A stretch of 64,000 bases of DNA from Streptomyces caniscabiei (GTDB lineage Bacteria; Actinomycetota; Actinomycetes; Streptomycetales; Streptomycetaceae). Both the position numbers and the translations under genes were made by a program. Under the pieces are notes generated by a model. It did no database searches, was not told where the DNA came from, and saw only the letters and a list, made by a program, of their open reading frames with translations. Shown here piece after piece: positions 1 through 8,381 of the stretch; within the stretch, counting starts at the first letter, position 1; every line of letters begins with the position of its first letter. Location: contig NZ_JABXWI010000002.1 in assembly GCF_014930365.1 (NCBI RefSeq), positions 729,841-793,840 on the forward strand, given 5' to 3'.

Positions 1-15
1 GACGAGTCGGCTGGA

Positions 16-42
16 CTTCACTGACACAGGATGTCAGTGAAG
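16..42. promoter_or_regulatory. palindromic operator, 11-bp arms
   Basis: Perfect inverted repeat: CTTCACTGACA at 16-26 and TGTCAGTGAAG at 32-42, separated by 5 bases. It sits directly upstream of the first gene (61) and resembles TetR-family operators built on TGACA/TGTCA arms. A -10-like TAACGT at 49-54 ends 6 bases before the ATG, so a bound repressor would cover the promoter. The regulator is not in the window and probably lies to the left. Confidence 0.6.
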
Positions 43-60
43 CGGTCCTAACGTGCCGCC

Positions 61-543
61 ATGCCCTTCACCGAGAAACTGCTGACCGTGCCGCCGCCCG
101 TCGAGGTGGCCGGTCGGCGGATCAAGCGCTACCACGTCACCGCCGACCCGGCCGGTATCGCGCCCGAGGTCGCGGAGGCGGCGTACGCGCTCCTGCCGTC
201 CCTGCTGCCGGAGCCGGACGCCACGACCCCGCCCGCGACCTTCGTCGTGCTGCACCGGGGCGGTGACACCGGCGCCTACCTCAACGTCTACAGCTGGGTG
301 TGGGACAACGTCCTGCACTTCGCCGGCGCGGCGGCGGGACAGCCGGTGCTCGGCTGCCCGGACACCGACCCCACGCACTTCGTCGCCACCGACCGCCCGT
401 GGATCGGCTGCGTCTGGGAACTCCCGCCGATCCAGCACGAACGCGACGCCTGGGTACGGCACATCCTCGCGCCCGAACTCCCCGATCTGGAGGCCTACTT
501 GACCGATTCCCTGCCGGCCGGCAACACGGGGGGCCACCGATGA
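61..543 (+). CDS. conserved hypothetical protein
   Basis: A 160-residue soluble protein with no signal peptide or membrane segment. I do not recognise a named family. The middle (residues about 60-120) is rich in Trp and His (YSWVWDNVLHFAG, DRPWIGCVWELPP), as in small actinobacterial proteins of unknown function. No Shine-Dalgarno precedes the ATG, and a TAACGT -10-like box ends 6 bases upstream, so the mRNA is probably leaderless. The end overlaps the next gene by ATGA, so the two are translationally coupled. An 11-bp-arm palindrome lies just upstream and suggests repressor control. The reading frame is well supported by codon bias; the function is unknown. Confidence 0.75.
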   Translation: MPFTEKLLTVPPPVEVAGRRIKRYHVTADPAGIAPEVAEAAYALLPSLLPEPDATTPPATFVVLHRGGDTGAYLNVYSWVWDNVLHFAGAAAGQPVLGCPDTDPTHFVATDRPWIGCVWELPPIQHERDAWVRHILAPELPDLEAYLTDSLPAGNTGGHR

Positions 544-1031
544 GCGGCCCGCACGACTTCGACTTCTTCCACGGCGAGTGGGAGGCCCACCACCGCCGCC
601 GTACCGACTTCCTCGCCCCGGACAGTGCGTGGGAGGAGTTCACCTCCACCAGCTGGTGCCGGCCGCTCTTCGACGGGGCCGCGAACATCGAAGAGATCGA
701 CCTGCCGCACCTCGGCTCGAAGGGGCTGAGCCTGCGGCTGTTCGACACCGAGGCCCGGACCTGGTCGCTGAACTGGTCCTCCAGCCGCAGCGGCCGCCTG
801 TTCCCGCCGGTCGTGGGTCAGTTCACCGGCGGCCGGGGCGCGTTCCACGGCGACGACGTCCACGACGGCAAGGACGTACGGGTGCGGTTCGTGTGGTCGG
901 ACACCACGGCGACCTCGGCCCGCTGGGAGCAGGCGTTCTCACTGGACGACGGGGCGAGCTGGCTGACCAACTGGGTCATGGAGTTCAGCCGGCCGCAGGG
1001 CCCGGCGGCTTCCGGAACGCCCGCAGGCTGA
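540..1031 (+). CDS. conserved hypothetical, DUF1579-like
   Basis: 163 residues beginning MSGPHDFDFFHGEW. The opening DFFxGEW and the later alternation of aromatic strands (LRLFDTEARTWSLNW, VRVRFVWSD, WEQAFSLDDGASW) resemble DUF1579-like beta-barrel proteins of unknown function. The start is the ATG of an ATGA overlap with the preceding gene, so they form a two-gene operon behind the 16-42 palindrome. The 3' end overlaps the convergent methyltransferase gene by 47 bases, including its last codons, which is unusual but both frames read well. No catalytic motif is recognised. Confidence 0.7.
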   Translation: MSGPHDFDFFHGEWEAHHRRRTDFLAPDSAWEEFTSTSWCRPLFDGAANIEEIDLPHLGSKGLSLRLFDTEARTWSLNWSSSRSGRLFPPVVGQFTGGRGAFHGDDVHDGKDVRVRFVWSDTTATSARWEQAFSLDDGASWLTNWVMEFSRPQGPAASGTPAG

Positions 1032-1743
1032 ACGTCGGCTCCGGGCGGTCGCGGTCCTGGTCGGGCAGGGCCGCCAGATGGACGGCGAACCGCTCGGTCA
1101 GCGGGTCGCCGGGCGGCAGGGTGACGAACCAGCCGCGCCGCAGGTCGGTGAGCGCGCGCCGGGGGCTGCGTCCCAGTCCCCGGCCCGTGAAGGTCGCCCG
1201 GCCGGCCGGTTCGAGGCCGTGCCCGGCGGCGTACGTCTCGATGTCGGCCGGGGCGTCGGTCGCCGGGCGCCTCGGGCGCGCGGCGAGCACCGCGTCGATG
1301 TCGCTGCCGACGTTGTGGGAGGCTCCCTTGTCGACGGTGGTGACATAGACACCGCCGGGGCGGAGCACCCGGGCGCACTCCCCGACCACAGCCCTCACGT
1401 CCTCGGGGCCGCCCAGCAGATGCAGCAGCCACACACTGGTGACGGCGTCGAACTCCCCGTCACGGAAAGGGAGTCGGCGGGCGTCGCTGATCACGACCGC
1501 GCCGGGCAGCCGGGCGGCGGCGCGGCGCGCCATCGCGTGGGTGAGGTCGACCCCCGTGACCCGGGTGCCGGGCCGCGCGGCCGCGATCCGCCGGGTCACG
1601 ATCCCGGTGCCGCAGGCGATGTCCAGCAGACGGCGGGCGCCCCCGGGGACGAGGCCGAGCACGGCACGGGCGGCGGCCTCGGCACGGGGCTCGCCGCCCC
1701 GCAGGGCGTCGTAGTCGCCGGCCTCCTTGTCGTAGTCCAGCAC
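985..1743 (-). CDS. class I SAM-dependent methyltransferase
   Basis: 252 residues. The Rossmann methyltransferase signature is clear: motif I LLDIACGTGIVTRR at about residues 39-52, the acidic end of strand 2 (VTGVDLT), the IISDARRLPF-type motif II region, and LRPGGVYV as motif III. Such proteins transfer a methyl group from SAM to small molecules; the substrate cannot be told from sequence. It starts with GTG, a few bases after the stop of the pterin dehydratase gene, and its SD lies in that gene's end, so the two are probably co-transcribed. The 3' end overlaps the convergent DUF1579-like gene. Confidence 0.85.
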   Translation of the reverse strand: MLDYDKEAGDYDALRGGEPRAEAAARAVLGLVPGGARRLLDIACGTGIVTRRIAAARPGTRVTGVDLTHAMARRAAARLPGAVVISDARRLPFRDGEFDAVTSVWLLHLLGGPEDVRAVVGECARVLRPGGVYVTTVDKGASHNVGSDIDAVLAARPRRPATDAPADIETYAAGHGLEPAGRATFTGRGLGRSPRRALTDLRRGWFVTLPPGDPLTERFAVHLAALPDQDRDRPEPTFSLRAFRKPPGPAAG

Positions 1744-1748
1744 CCGCC

Positions 1749-2054
1749 TCAGCTCGCCCCGTGACCGGGCGCGAGCGCCTCCACCCTGCGGGCCAGCTCG
1801 ATGTCCTTCTCCGTGACGGCGCCGCCCGCGCTGTGGGTGTGCACGGTCAGCGACACCGTGTCGTAGCCGAGGGTGAGGTCGGAGTGGTGGTCCAGCTCCT
1901 CCTGGACCTGGGCGATGTGCACGACCAGCGCGGTCGCCGCGAAGTGCGAGTCGAGCCGGTACGAGCGGGCGATCCGGTCCCCCTCCAGCGACCAGCCGGG
2001 CAGCTCCGCCAGCCGGTCCTCGATCTCCTTCTGCGACAAGGGTTCGACGGGCAT
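1749..2054 (-). CDS. 4a-hydroxytetrahydrobiopterin dehydratase
   Basis: 101 residues, the usual length for pterin-4a-carbinolamine dehydratase. The active-site region EELDHHSDLTLGYDTVSLTV (His-His pair near residues 55-56) and the later GGAVTEKD motif are diagnostic. The enzyme dehydrates 4a-hydroxytetrahydropterin so the cofactor of aromatic amino acid hydroxylases can be recycled. No phenylalanine hydroxylase gene is next to it. The ATG at 2054 is chosen over longer in-frame starts because it is preceded by a GGAAGGAG run. It appears to lead a two-gene operon with the methyltransferase. Confidence 0.9.
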   Translation of the reverse strand: MPVEPLSQKEIEDRLAELPGWSLEGDRIARSYRLDSHFAATALVVHIAQVQEELDHHSDLTLGYDTVSLTVHTHSAGGAVTEKDIELARRVEALAPGHGAS

Positions 2055-2171
2055 GGCCGACTCCTTCCGGGAGGTCCCCTCCGTGACGTGCGGTCCCTTC
2101 CAGCGTGCCACAGGCGGACGGCCGAGTCCCTGGTCAGGAGCCCGGACACGCCACACCCCGACCGCCTCGGC

Positions 2172-2177
2172 TACGTT
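2172..2177 (+). promoter_or_regulatory. -10 box of a leaderless promoter
   Basis: TACGTT, followed by exactly 6 bases and the ATG at 2184, with no SD. The same hexamer and spacing occur before the gene at 20224. Confidence 0.45.
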
Positions 2178-2183
2178 CTCCGC

Positions 2184-3038
2184 ATGACCAGTGTCCCGAC
2201 CGGTGCCCCGGGCCGCCCCGGCGCGCCCGCCGACCAGGGCGTGGGCCCGCTGCTCCGGGCCTGGAGGGAGCGACGGCGCGTCAGCCAGCTGGAGTTGGCG
2301 CTGCGCGCTGGTTCCTCGGCGCGGCACGTCAGCTTCGTCGAGACGGGCCGCTCCCGCCCGAGCGAGGAGATGGTGCTCCGGCTCGCCGAGCACCTGGACG
2401 TACCCGTACGGGAGCGCAACGCGCTGCTGCTCGCGGCGGGTTACGCCCCGCGCTACCCGGAGACCCCGCTCGACGACCCGTCGATGGGCGCGCTGCGGGA
2501 GGGCATGGAGCGGCTACTGCGGGGCTACGAGCCTTATCCGGCGCTGGTGTTGAACGCGACGTACGACGTCCTGGCCGCCAACCGGGGCATCGCCATGCTC
2601 CTCGACAAGATCCCCGAGTCGCTGCTCGTCCCACCGCTGAACGCGATGCGGCTGACGCTGCATCCCGAGGGGATGGCGCCACGCATCCGGAATCTGCGCG
2701 CCTGGCGCGGGCATCTGCTGGAGCAGATGGAACGGCAGGTCGCGCTGCGCCGCTCGGAGCCGCTGCGGGCGCTGTACGAGGAGGTGGCGGCGTATCCGCT
2801 GCCGCCGGGGACGGCCGAGGAGGATCGCGAGGACGCGGGGGCGGGGCCCGGCGCGGAGGGGACGGCCTACTTCGCGCTGCCGATGCGGATCGAGCACGAG
2901 GGCCGGGTGCTGTCCTTCGTCTCTTCGGTCTCCACCTTCAACACCCCCATGGACGTGACCGTGGCCGAGCTGGCCATCGAGACGTTCCTCCCGGCCGACC
3001 CGGCGACGGTCAAGCATCTGCACGCGCTGATGCCCTGA
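2184..3038 (+). CDS. HTH regulator, MmyB/XRE family
   Basis: 284 residues. The N-terminal helix-turn-helix (residues about 15-70: LRAWRERRRVSQLELALRAG, then SARHVSFVETGRSRPS) is of the XRE type. The rest matches the MmyB-like ligand-binding domain, with ERNALLLAAGYAP and NATYDVLAANRG, a PAS-like fold reported to bind fatty acids. Such proteins are common in Streptomyces and often control a neighbouring oxidoreductase gene; no obvious target is adjacent here. The ATG at 2184 follows a TACGTT -10 box by 6 bases and has no SD, so the message is probably leaderless. The gene is divergent from the pterin dehydratase. Confidence 0.85.
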   Translation: MTSVPTGAPGRPGAPADQGVGPLLRAWRERRRVSQLELALRAGSSARHVSFVETGRSRPSEEMVLRLAEHLDVPVRERNALLLAAGYAPRYPETPLDDPSMGALREGMERLLRGYEPYPALVLNATYDVLAANRGIAMLLDKIPESLLVPPLNAMRLTLHPEGMAPRIRNLRAWRGHLLEQMERQVALRRSEPLRALYEEVAAYPLPPGTAEEDREDAGAGPGAEGTAYFALPMRIEHEGRVLSFVSSVSTFNTPMDVTVAELAIETFLPADPATVKHLHALMP

Positions 3039-3041
3039 CAC

Positions 3042-3485
3042 TCACCCTTCGTCCGCGCCGCCGCCGACCGCGCGCAGGGCGAGGTGCTGGACGGCGGCGA
3101 AGCCGGCCACGGTGACGGCCTGGAGCAGCGTCCACACCGCGCCCGGCGTGCTCGGCGTCAGCCACAGCACCAGGGCGACGAGGCTGAGGACCGACCAGGC
3201 GAGGTTGGCCTCGATCACCGCCCGTACGGGCAGGGCCGCCGGGCGCTCACGCGTGGCCAGCAGGGCGACACCCGCCGCGTACACGGAGAGGAACGCACCG
3301 AGCCCGAGGAGCAGACCGGCGTCGACGCCGAGGAAGCGGCCGAGGGGGCCGGAGGCCAGGAGGTAGGCGAGGCCGTTCGCTCCGGTCACCGCCGCGTCGG
3401 CGGCCAGGAAGCGGCGCAGCATGGTGCGGGGGTCGGTGGTCCGGGCGAGCACGGCGAGCGGGGCCGCAGCGGAGGTCATGGACAT
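3042..3485 (-). CDS. four-helix integral membrane protein
   Basis: 147 residues with four predicted transmembrane helices at roughly residues 25-45, 53-76, 88-110 and 115-135. There are no charged catalytic motifs. It resembles small actinobacterial membrane proteins of unknown function. It is convergent with the MmyB-type gene, 3 bases away, and divergent from the DUF5753 regulator, with a 215-base intergenic region that carries two small ACCTC/GAGGT palindromes. Two in-frame ATGs lie 6 bases apart at the start; the first is used. Confidence 0.7.
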   Translation of the reverse strand: MSMTSAAAPLAVLARTTDPRTMLRRFLAADAAVTGANGLAYLLASGPLGRFLGVDAGLLLGLGAFLSVYAAGVALLATRERPAALPVRAVIEANLAWSVLSLVALVLWLTPSTPGAVWTLLQAVTVAGFAAVQHLALRAVGGGADEG

Positions 3486-3560
3486 GGCAGATCACGCTCC
3501 GTGGAGGTGTGATGGGCGGTGTGCCCCCACCTTGCCCGGCGGGGCGCGCGGCGGTCGATT

Positions 3561-3571
3561 ACCTCCGAGGT
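3561..3571. promoter_or_regulatory. small palindrome ACCTCCGAGGT
   Basis: Arms ACCTC/GAGGT around one base, in the divergent intergenic region. A perfect 10-bp relative, GAGGTACCTC, lies at 3671-3680, just upstream of the DUF5753 regulator. The pair may be operator sites. This is inference only; the sites are short. Confidence 0.25.
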
Positions 3572-3670
3572 CATGGCTCGCGTACCCTGCGGGGTCGTCG
3601 GACCGGAGTCCGGCGGAGCAGCGTGTTCCGGCCGGCTCTGTGAGAGTCCACCGGGGCATGACAGACTGAT

Positions 3671-3680
3671 GAGGTACCTC
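3671..3680. promoter_or_regulatory. perfect 10-bp palindrome
   Basis: GAGGTACCTC, 20 bases before the GTG start at 3701. It shares its half-site with the palindrome at 3561-3571, so it could be an autoregulatory operator. Confidence 0.3.
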
Positions 3681-3700
3681 GGCGCGTGGGGAGGCGTGGC

Positions 3701-4564
3701 GTGAGTGAGCGGCGGGCCGCGCCCACCGTGGGCCAGGTGGTGCTCGGAAGACGGCTCCAGGAACTGCGGGAGTCCGCCGGGCTCAAGCGCGAGGAGGCGG
3801 CACGCGTCCTCCGGGTCGCCCCGGCGACCGTACGGCGCATGGAGACCGCCGACGTCGCCCTCAAGATCCCCTACGTCCAGGTGCTGCTGACGACGTACGG
3901 CGTCCCCGAACCCGAGGTCGCCGCCTTCGTGACGCTGGTCGAGGAGGCGAACAGACCGGGCTGGTGGCAACGGTTCCACGATGTGCTGCCCGACTGGTTC
4001 AGCATGTACGTCAGCCTGGAGGGCGCGGCGCATCTGATCCGGCAGTACGAGCCGCACTTCGTGCCGGGGATGCTCCAGACGGAGGAGTACGCGCGGGCCG
4101 TGATGGAGGCCGGGACGGTCGGGCAGACCGGACCCGAGACGATCGAGCGGCATGTGTCGCTACGGATGGCGAGACAGAAGCTGCTCACGCAGGAGAAGCC
4201 GCCGCACCTGTGGGTGATCATGGACGAGACGGCCCTCATGCGGCCGGTGAGCATCCGCGCCCAGGTCATGCGCGACCAGATCGACCGGCTCCTCGACGTC
4301 ACCGAGAAGGACCATGTGATCCTCCAGGTCTGCGAGTTCGCCAGCGGCCCCCACCCGGGCACCTACGCCCCCTTCTCCCTCTTCCGCTTCGCCGAACCCG
4401 AACTCCCCGACATGGTCTACACGGAGTACCTCACCGGCGCCCTCTACCTCGACTCCCGCACCGAGGTGGCCCTCCACCTGGAAGTCCTCGACCACATGGC
4501 GGCCCACGCGGCCTCCGCCGAGAGGACCCGTCACCTCCTGAAGCACTACCGCGACCAGTACTGA
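3701..4564 (+). CDS. XRE regulator with DUF5753 domain
   Basis: 287 residues. An HTH lies at about residues 15-70 (LGRRLQELRESAGLKREEAA, then APATVRRMETADV). It is followed by the DUF5753 domain common in Streptomyces regulators (QYEPHFVPGMLQTEEYARAV, and the C-terminal DMVYTEYLTGALYL). In most genomes such genes are next to a small DUF397 gene and act as a regulator/antagonist pair; here the next gene is femX-like on the other strand, so the partner is missing. The GTG at 3701 is preferred over an in-frame GTG at 3686 because GGGGAGG lies 7-8 bases before it. The start overlaps the stop of a possible 43-codon ORF (3573-3704) as GTGA. Confidence 0.87.
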   Translation: MSERRAAPTVGQVVLGRRLQELRESAGLKREEAARVLRVAPATVRRMETADVALKIPYVQVLLTTYGVPEPEVAAFVTLVEEANRPGWWQRFHDVLPDWFSMYVSLEGAAHLIRQYEPHFVPGMLQTEEYARAVMEAGTVGQTGPETIERHVSLRMARQKLLTQEKPPHLWVIMDETALMRPVSIRAQVMRDQIDRLLDVTEKDHVILQVCEFASGPHPGTYAPFSLFRFAEPELPDMVYTEYLTGALYLDSRTEVALHLEVLDHMAAHAASAERTRHLLKHYRDQY

Positions 4565-4629
4565 GCCGTCGCCGCCGGCAGCGGGGCGAGGGGCGACGAG
4601 GCCGGGGGAACCGGGGGGACCGGGCGAAC

Positions 4630-5751
4630 TCAGCGACGGGACATGTAGAGCTCCAGCGCCTTGTGCAGGACCCTGTTCAGCGGGTGGTCCCATTCGCCGA
4701 GGTACTCGACGGCCTGGCCGCCGGTACCGGCCTTGAACCGGAGCAGTCCCAGCAGGTGGTTGTCCTCGTCCAGGGTGTCGGTGATGCCGCGGAGGTCGTA
4801 GACGGCCGCCCCGAGTTCATGGGCGTCGCACATCATCCGCCACTGGATGGCGTTGTTGGGCTGGACCTCGCGCCTGCGGCTGGTGGAGGCGCCGTAGGAG
4901 TACCAGACGTGCTCGCCGACGGTCAGCATCGTGGCGGCGGCCAGCACCTCCCCGTCGTGCTGGGCCAGATAGAGGCGCATGCGATTCTCGTCCTCGGCCC
5001 GCAGCACGGTCCACATCCGCTGGAAGTAGGCCAGCGGGCGGGGCACGAAACGGTCCCGCTCGGCGGTCTCCTCATAGATCCGGTGGAAGGCGGGCAGGTC
5101 CTCGTATCCGCCCTGGACGACCTTGACGCCGGCCTTCTCCGCCTTCTTGATGTTGCGCCGCCACTGCTGGTTGAAGTCGCGCTGGATCTCCTCCGGCGTG
5201 CGCCCGGCCAAGGGGACCTGGAACACATGGCGCGGCTGGCCCGCGGCGAAGCCGTCCTCGCCGCGGGGCTCGCTCTGCCGCCAGCCCATCCGACGCAGCC
5301 GGTCCGCGATGTCGAAGGCGCGCGGCTCGGTGGCGGTGGCCTCCACGTCCCGCAGCCGTCCGGCCCGCGGGTCGGAGATCGCGGCCTTGACCGCGTCCGC
5401 GCTCCACCGACGCGCGACGACGGGCGGCCCCATCTTCACCGAGAACGCGCCCCGCCGCCTCAGGTACGCGAGCATCGGCTCCAGCCACTGCTCCAGATCG
5501 GTGTCGTCCCAGTCGATGACGGGGCCCTCGGGCAGGTAGGCGAGGTACCGCCGGAGCTTCGGCAGCGGCCGCAGGAGCACCAGTCCCGCACCGACGAGAC
5601 GGCCCTCCCCGTCGAACCAGCCCAGGCTCTCCGCCCGCCAGTCCGGCTTCACGTCCCCCCAGGAGGGGACCTGCATATGGCTGACCGAGGGACGGGAGGC
5701 GACGAACGCCAGATGCTCCTCGCGGGTGATCGCCTGCAGGCGACGGCTCAT
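4630..5751 (-). CDS. FemX-type aminoacyltransferase (peptidoglycan bridge)
   Basis: 373 residues, full length for the Fem family. Two GNAT-like subdomains are visible, linked by the helical arm around QQWRRNIKKAEKAGVKV. Motifs include YLPEGPVIDW, FSVKMGPP and the C-terminal NAIQWRMM, YDLRGITDTLD and LLRFKAGTGGQAVEYLG. Fem proteins transfer an amino acid from aminoacyl-tRNA to lipid II or the peptide stem; in Streptomyces this is usually glycine on LL-diaminopimelate. The enzyme acts at the cytoplasmic face of the membrane. Streptomyces usually carry several paralogues, so whether this is the essential one is not decided here. The gene lies 108 bases downstream of dnaK in the same direction and is probably separate from it. 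Confidence 0.88.
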   Translation of the reverse strand: MSRRLQAITREEHLAFVASRPSVSHMQVPSWGDVKPDWRAESLGWFDGEGRLVGAGLVLLRPLPKLRRYLAYLPEGPVIDWDDTDLEQWLEPMLAYLRRRGAFSVKMGPPVVARRWSADAVKAAISDPRAGRLRDVEATATEPRAFDIADRLRRMGWRQSEPRGEDGFAAGQPRHVFQVPLAGRTPEEIQRDFNQQWRRNIKKAEKAGVKVVQGGYEDLPAFHRIYEETAERDRFVPRPLAYFQRMWTVLRAEDENRMRLYLAQHDGEVLAAATMLTVGEHVWYSYGASTSRRREVQPNNAIQWRMMCDAHELGAAVYDLRGITDTLDEDNHLLGLLRFKAGTGGQAVEYLGEWDHPLNRVLHKALELYMSRR

Positions 5752-5859
5752 GCGCAGTGCTCCTTCGCTCGGCGCACCACCCTACTGAGGCGGACGGCCC
5801 GTCCCGGTGCCTGACGCCCCCGGTGTCGTCGTATGCCGGTGCGCGCGCCCGCCGATCAC

Positions 5860-7716
<1,857 letters not shown>

Positions 7717-7787
7717 CGCCGTCCCCTTCCAGCGGAGTCCGCAAGGATCCGCGAGGTCCGCCAAATGTCCCCGCTACCAGCACAAAA

Positions 7788-7808
7788 CTTGAGCGGGTGC
7801 TTGTCAAC
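7788..7808 (-). promoter_or_regulatory. HAIR-like HspR operator overlapping a -35 box
   Basis: On the minus strand this reads GTTGACA, 7 bases, GCTCAAG. The HspR site HAIR is CTTGAGT-N7-ACTCAAG. The right arm matches 6 of 7, the left arm 4 of 7, and the spacer length is exact. The left arm contains a consensus TTGACA (-35), followed after 17 bases by TGTGCT, a weak -10. The site is about 70 bases upstream of the dnaK start. Confidence 0.5.
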
Positions 7809-7839
7809 GGGGCGGAGACGGGGCGCACGAAGCAGGCGA

Positions 7840-8265
7840 TCAGGCCAGTTCGGCCGTCAGCGTGATCGTCGTGCCGGTCAGGGCCTGGCTGACCGGGCAG
7901 TTCTTCTTTGCGCCCTCGGCCGCCTCCTGGAAGCCGGCCGCGTCCAGGCCGGGGACCTCGCCGCGGACGGTGAGGTGGATGCCGGTGATGCCCTCACCGG
8001 GCTGGAAGGTCACGTCGGCCTTGGTCTCCAGGCGGGTGGGCGGAGTGCCCGCGCCGGTGAGGCCGTGGGAGAGCGCCATCGAGAAGCAGCTGGAGTGGGC
8101 GGCCGCGATCAGCTCCTCGGGGCTGGTCTTGCCGTTCGCCTGCTCCGCGCGCGAGGGCCACGACACCGGCTGCGAACCGATGCCGGAGGAGTCGAAGGTG
8201 ACGGTGCCGGTGCCCTTGAGCAGCTCGCCTTCCCAGACGGTGTGTGCGGTGCGCGTGGTGGCCAC
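7840..8265 (-). CDS. OsmC-family peroxiredoxin
   Basis: 141 residues, the usual size for OsmC. Both redox cysteines are present: one in AAAHSSCFSMALSHGL (about residue 60) and one in KKNCPVSQAL (about residue 123). The family reduces organic hydroperoxides using thiols from lipoyl proteins or mycothiol-type systems in the cytoplasm. The start is GTG at 8265 with AAGGA 7 bases upstream. Upstream lie four tandem 14-bp repeats with palindromic cores, possible regulator sites. Convergent or adjacent genes do not point to an operon. Confidence 0.92.
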   Translation of the reverse strand: MATTRTAHTVWEGELLKGTGTVTFDSSGIGSQPVSWPSRAEQANGKTSPEELIAAAHSSCFSMALSHGLTGAGTPPTRLETKADVTFQPGEGITGIHLTVRGEVPGLDAAGFQEAAEGAKKNCPVSQALTGTTITLTAELA

Positions 8266-8290
8266 GATGAGTCCTTTCGGTGGGTCGTGT

Positions 8291-8346
8291 CGCCGGAGTC
8301 CCGTTGCGGGGATCCCGTCGCGGGAGTCCCGTCGCCGGGGTTCCGT
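8291..8346. repeat. four 14-bp tandem repeats with palindromic cores
   Basis: Units at 8291-8304, 8305-8318, 8319-8332 and 8333-8346. Consensus CGCGGGAGTCCCGT, in which GGGAnTCCC is a palindrome. They lie 26-81 bases upstream of the OsmC start, where promoter elements should be. They may be iterated regulator sites or a length-variable microsatellite. Confidence 0.7.
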
Positions 8347-8381
8347 GCCCCCATCCGATCACACTCCGGCGCATGGGAGGC

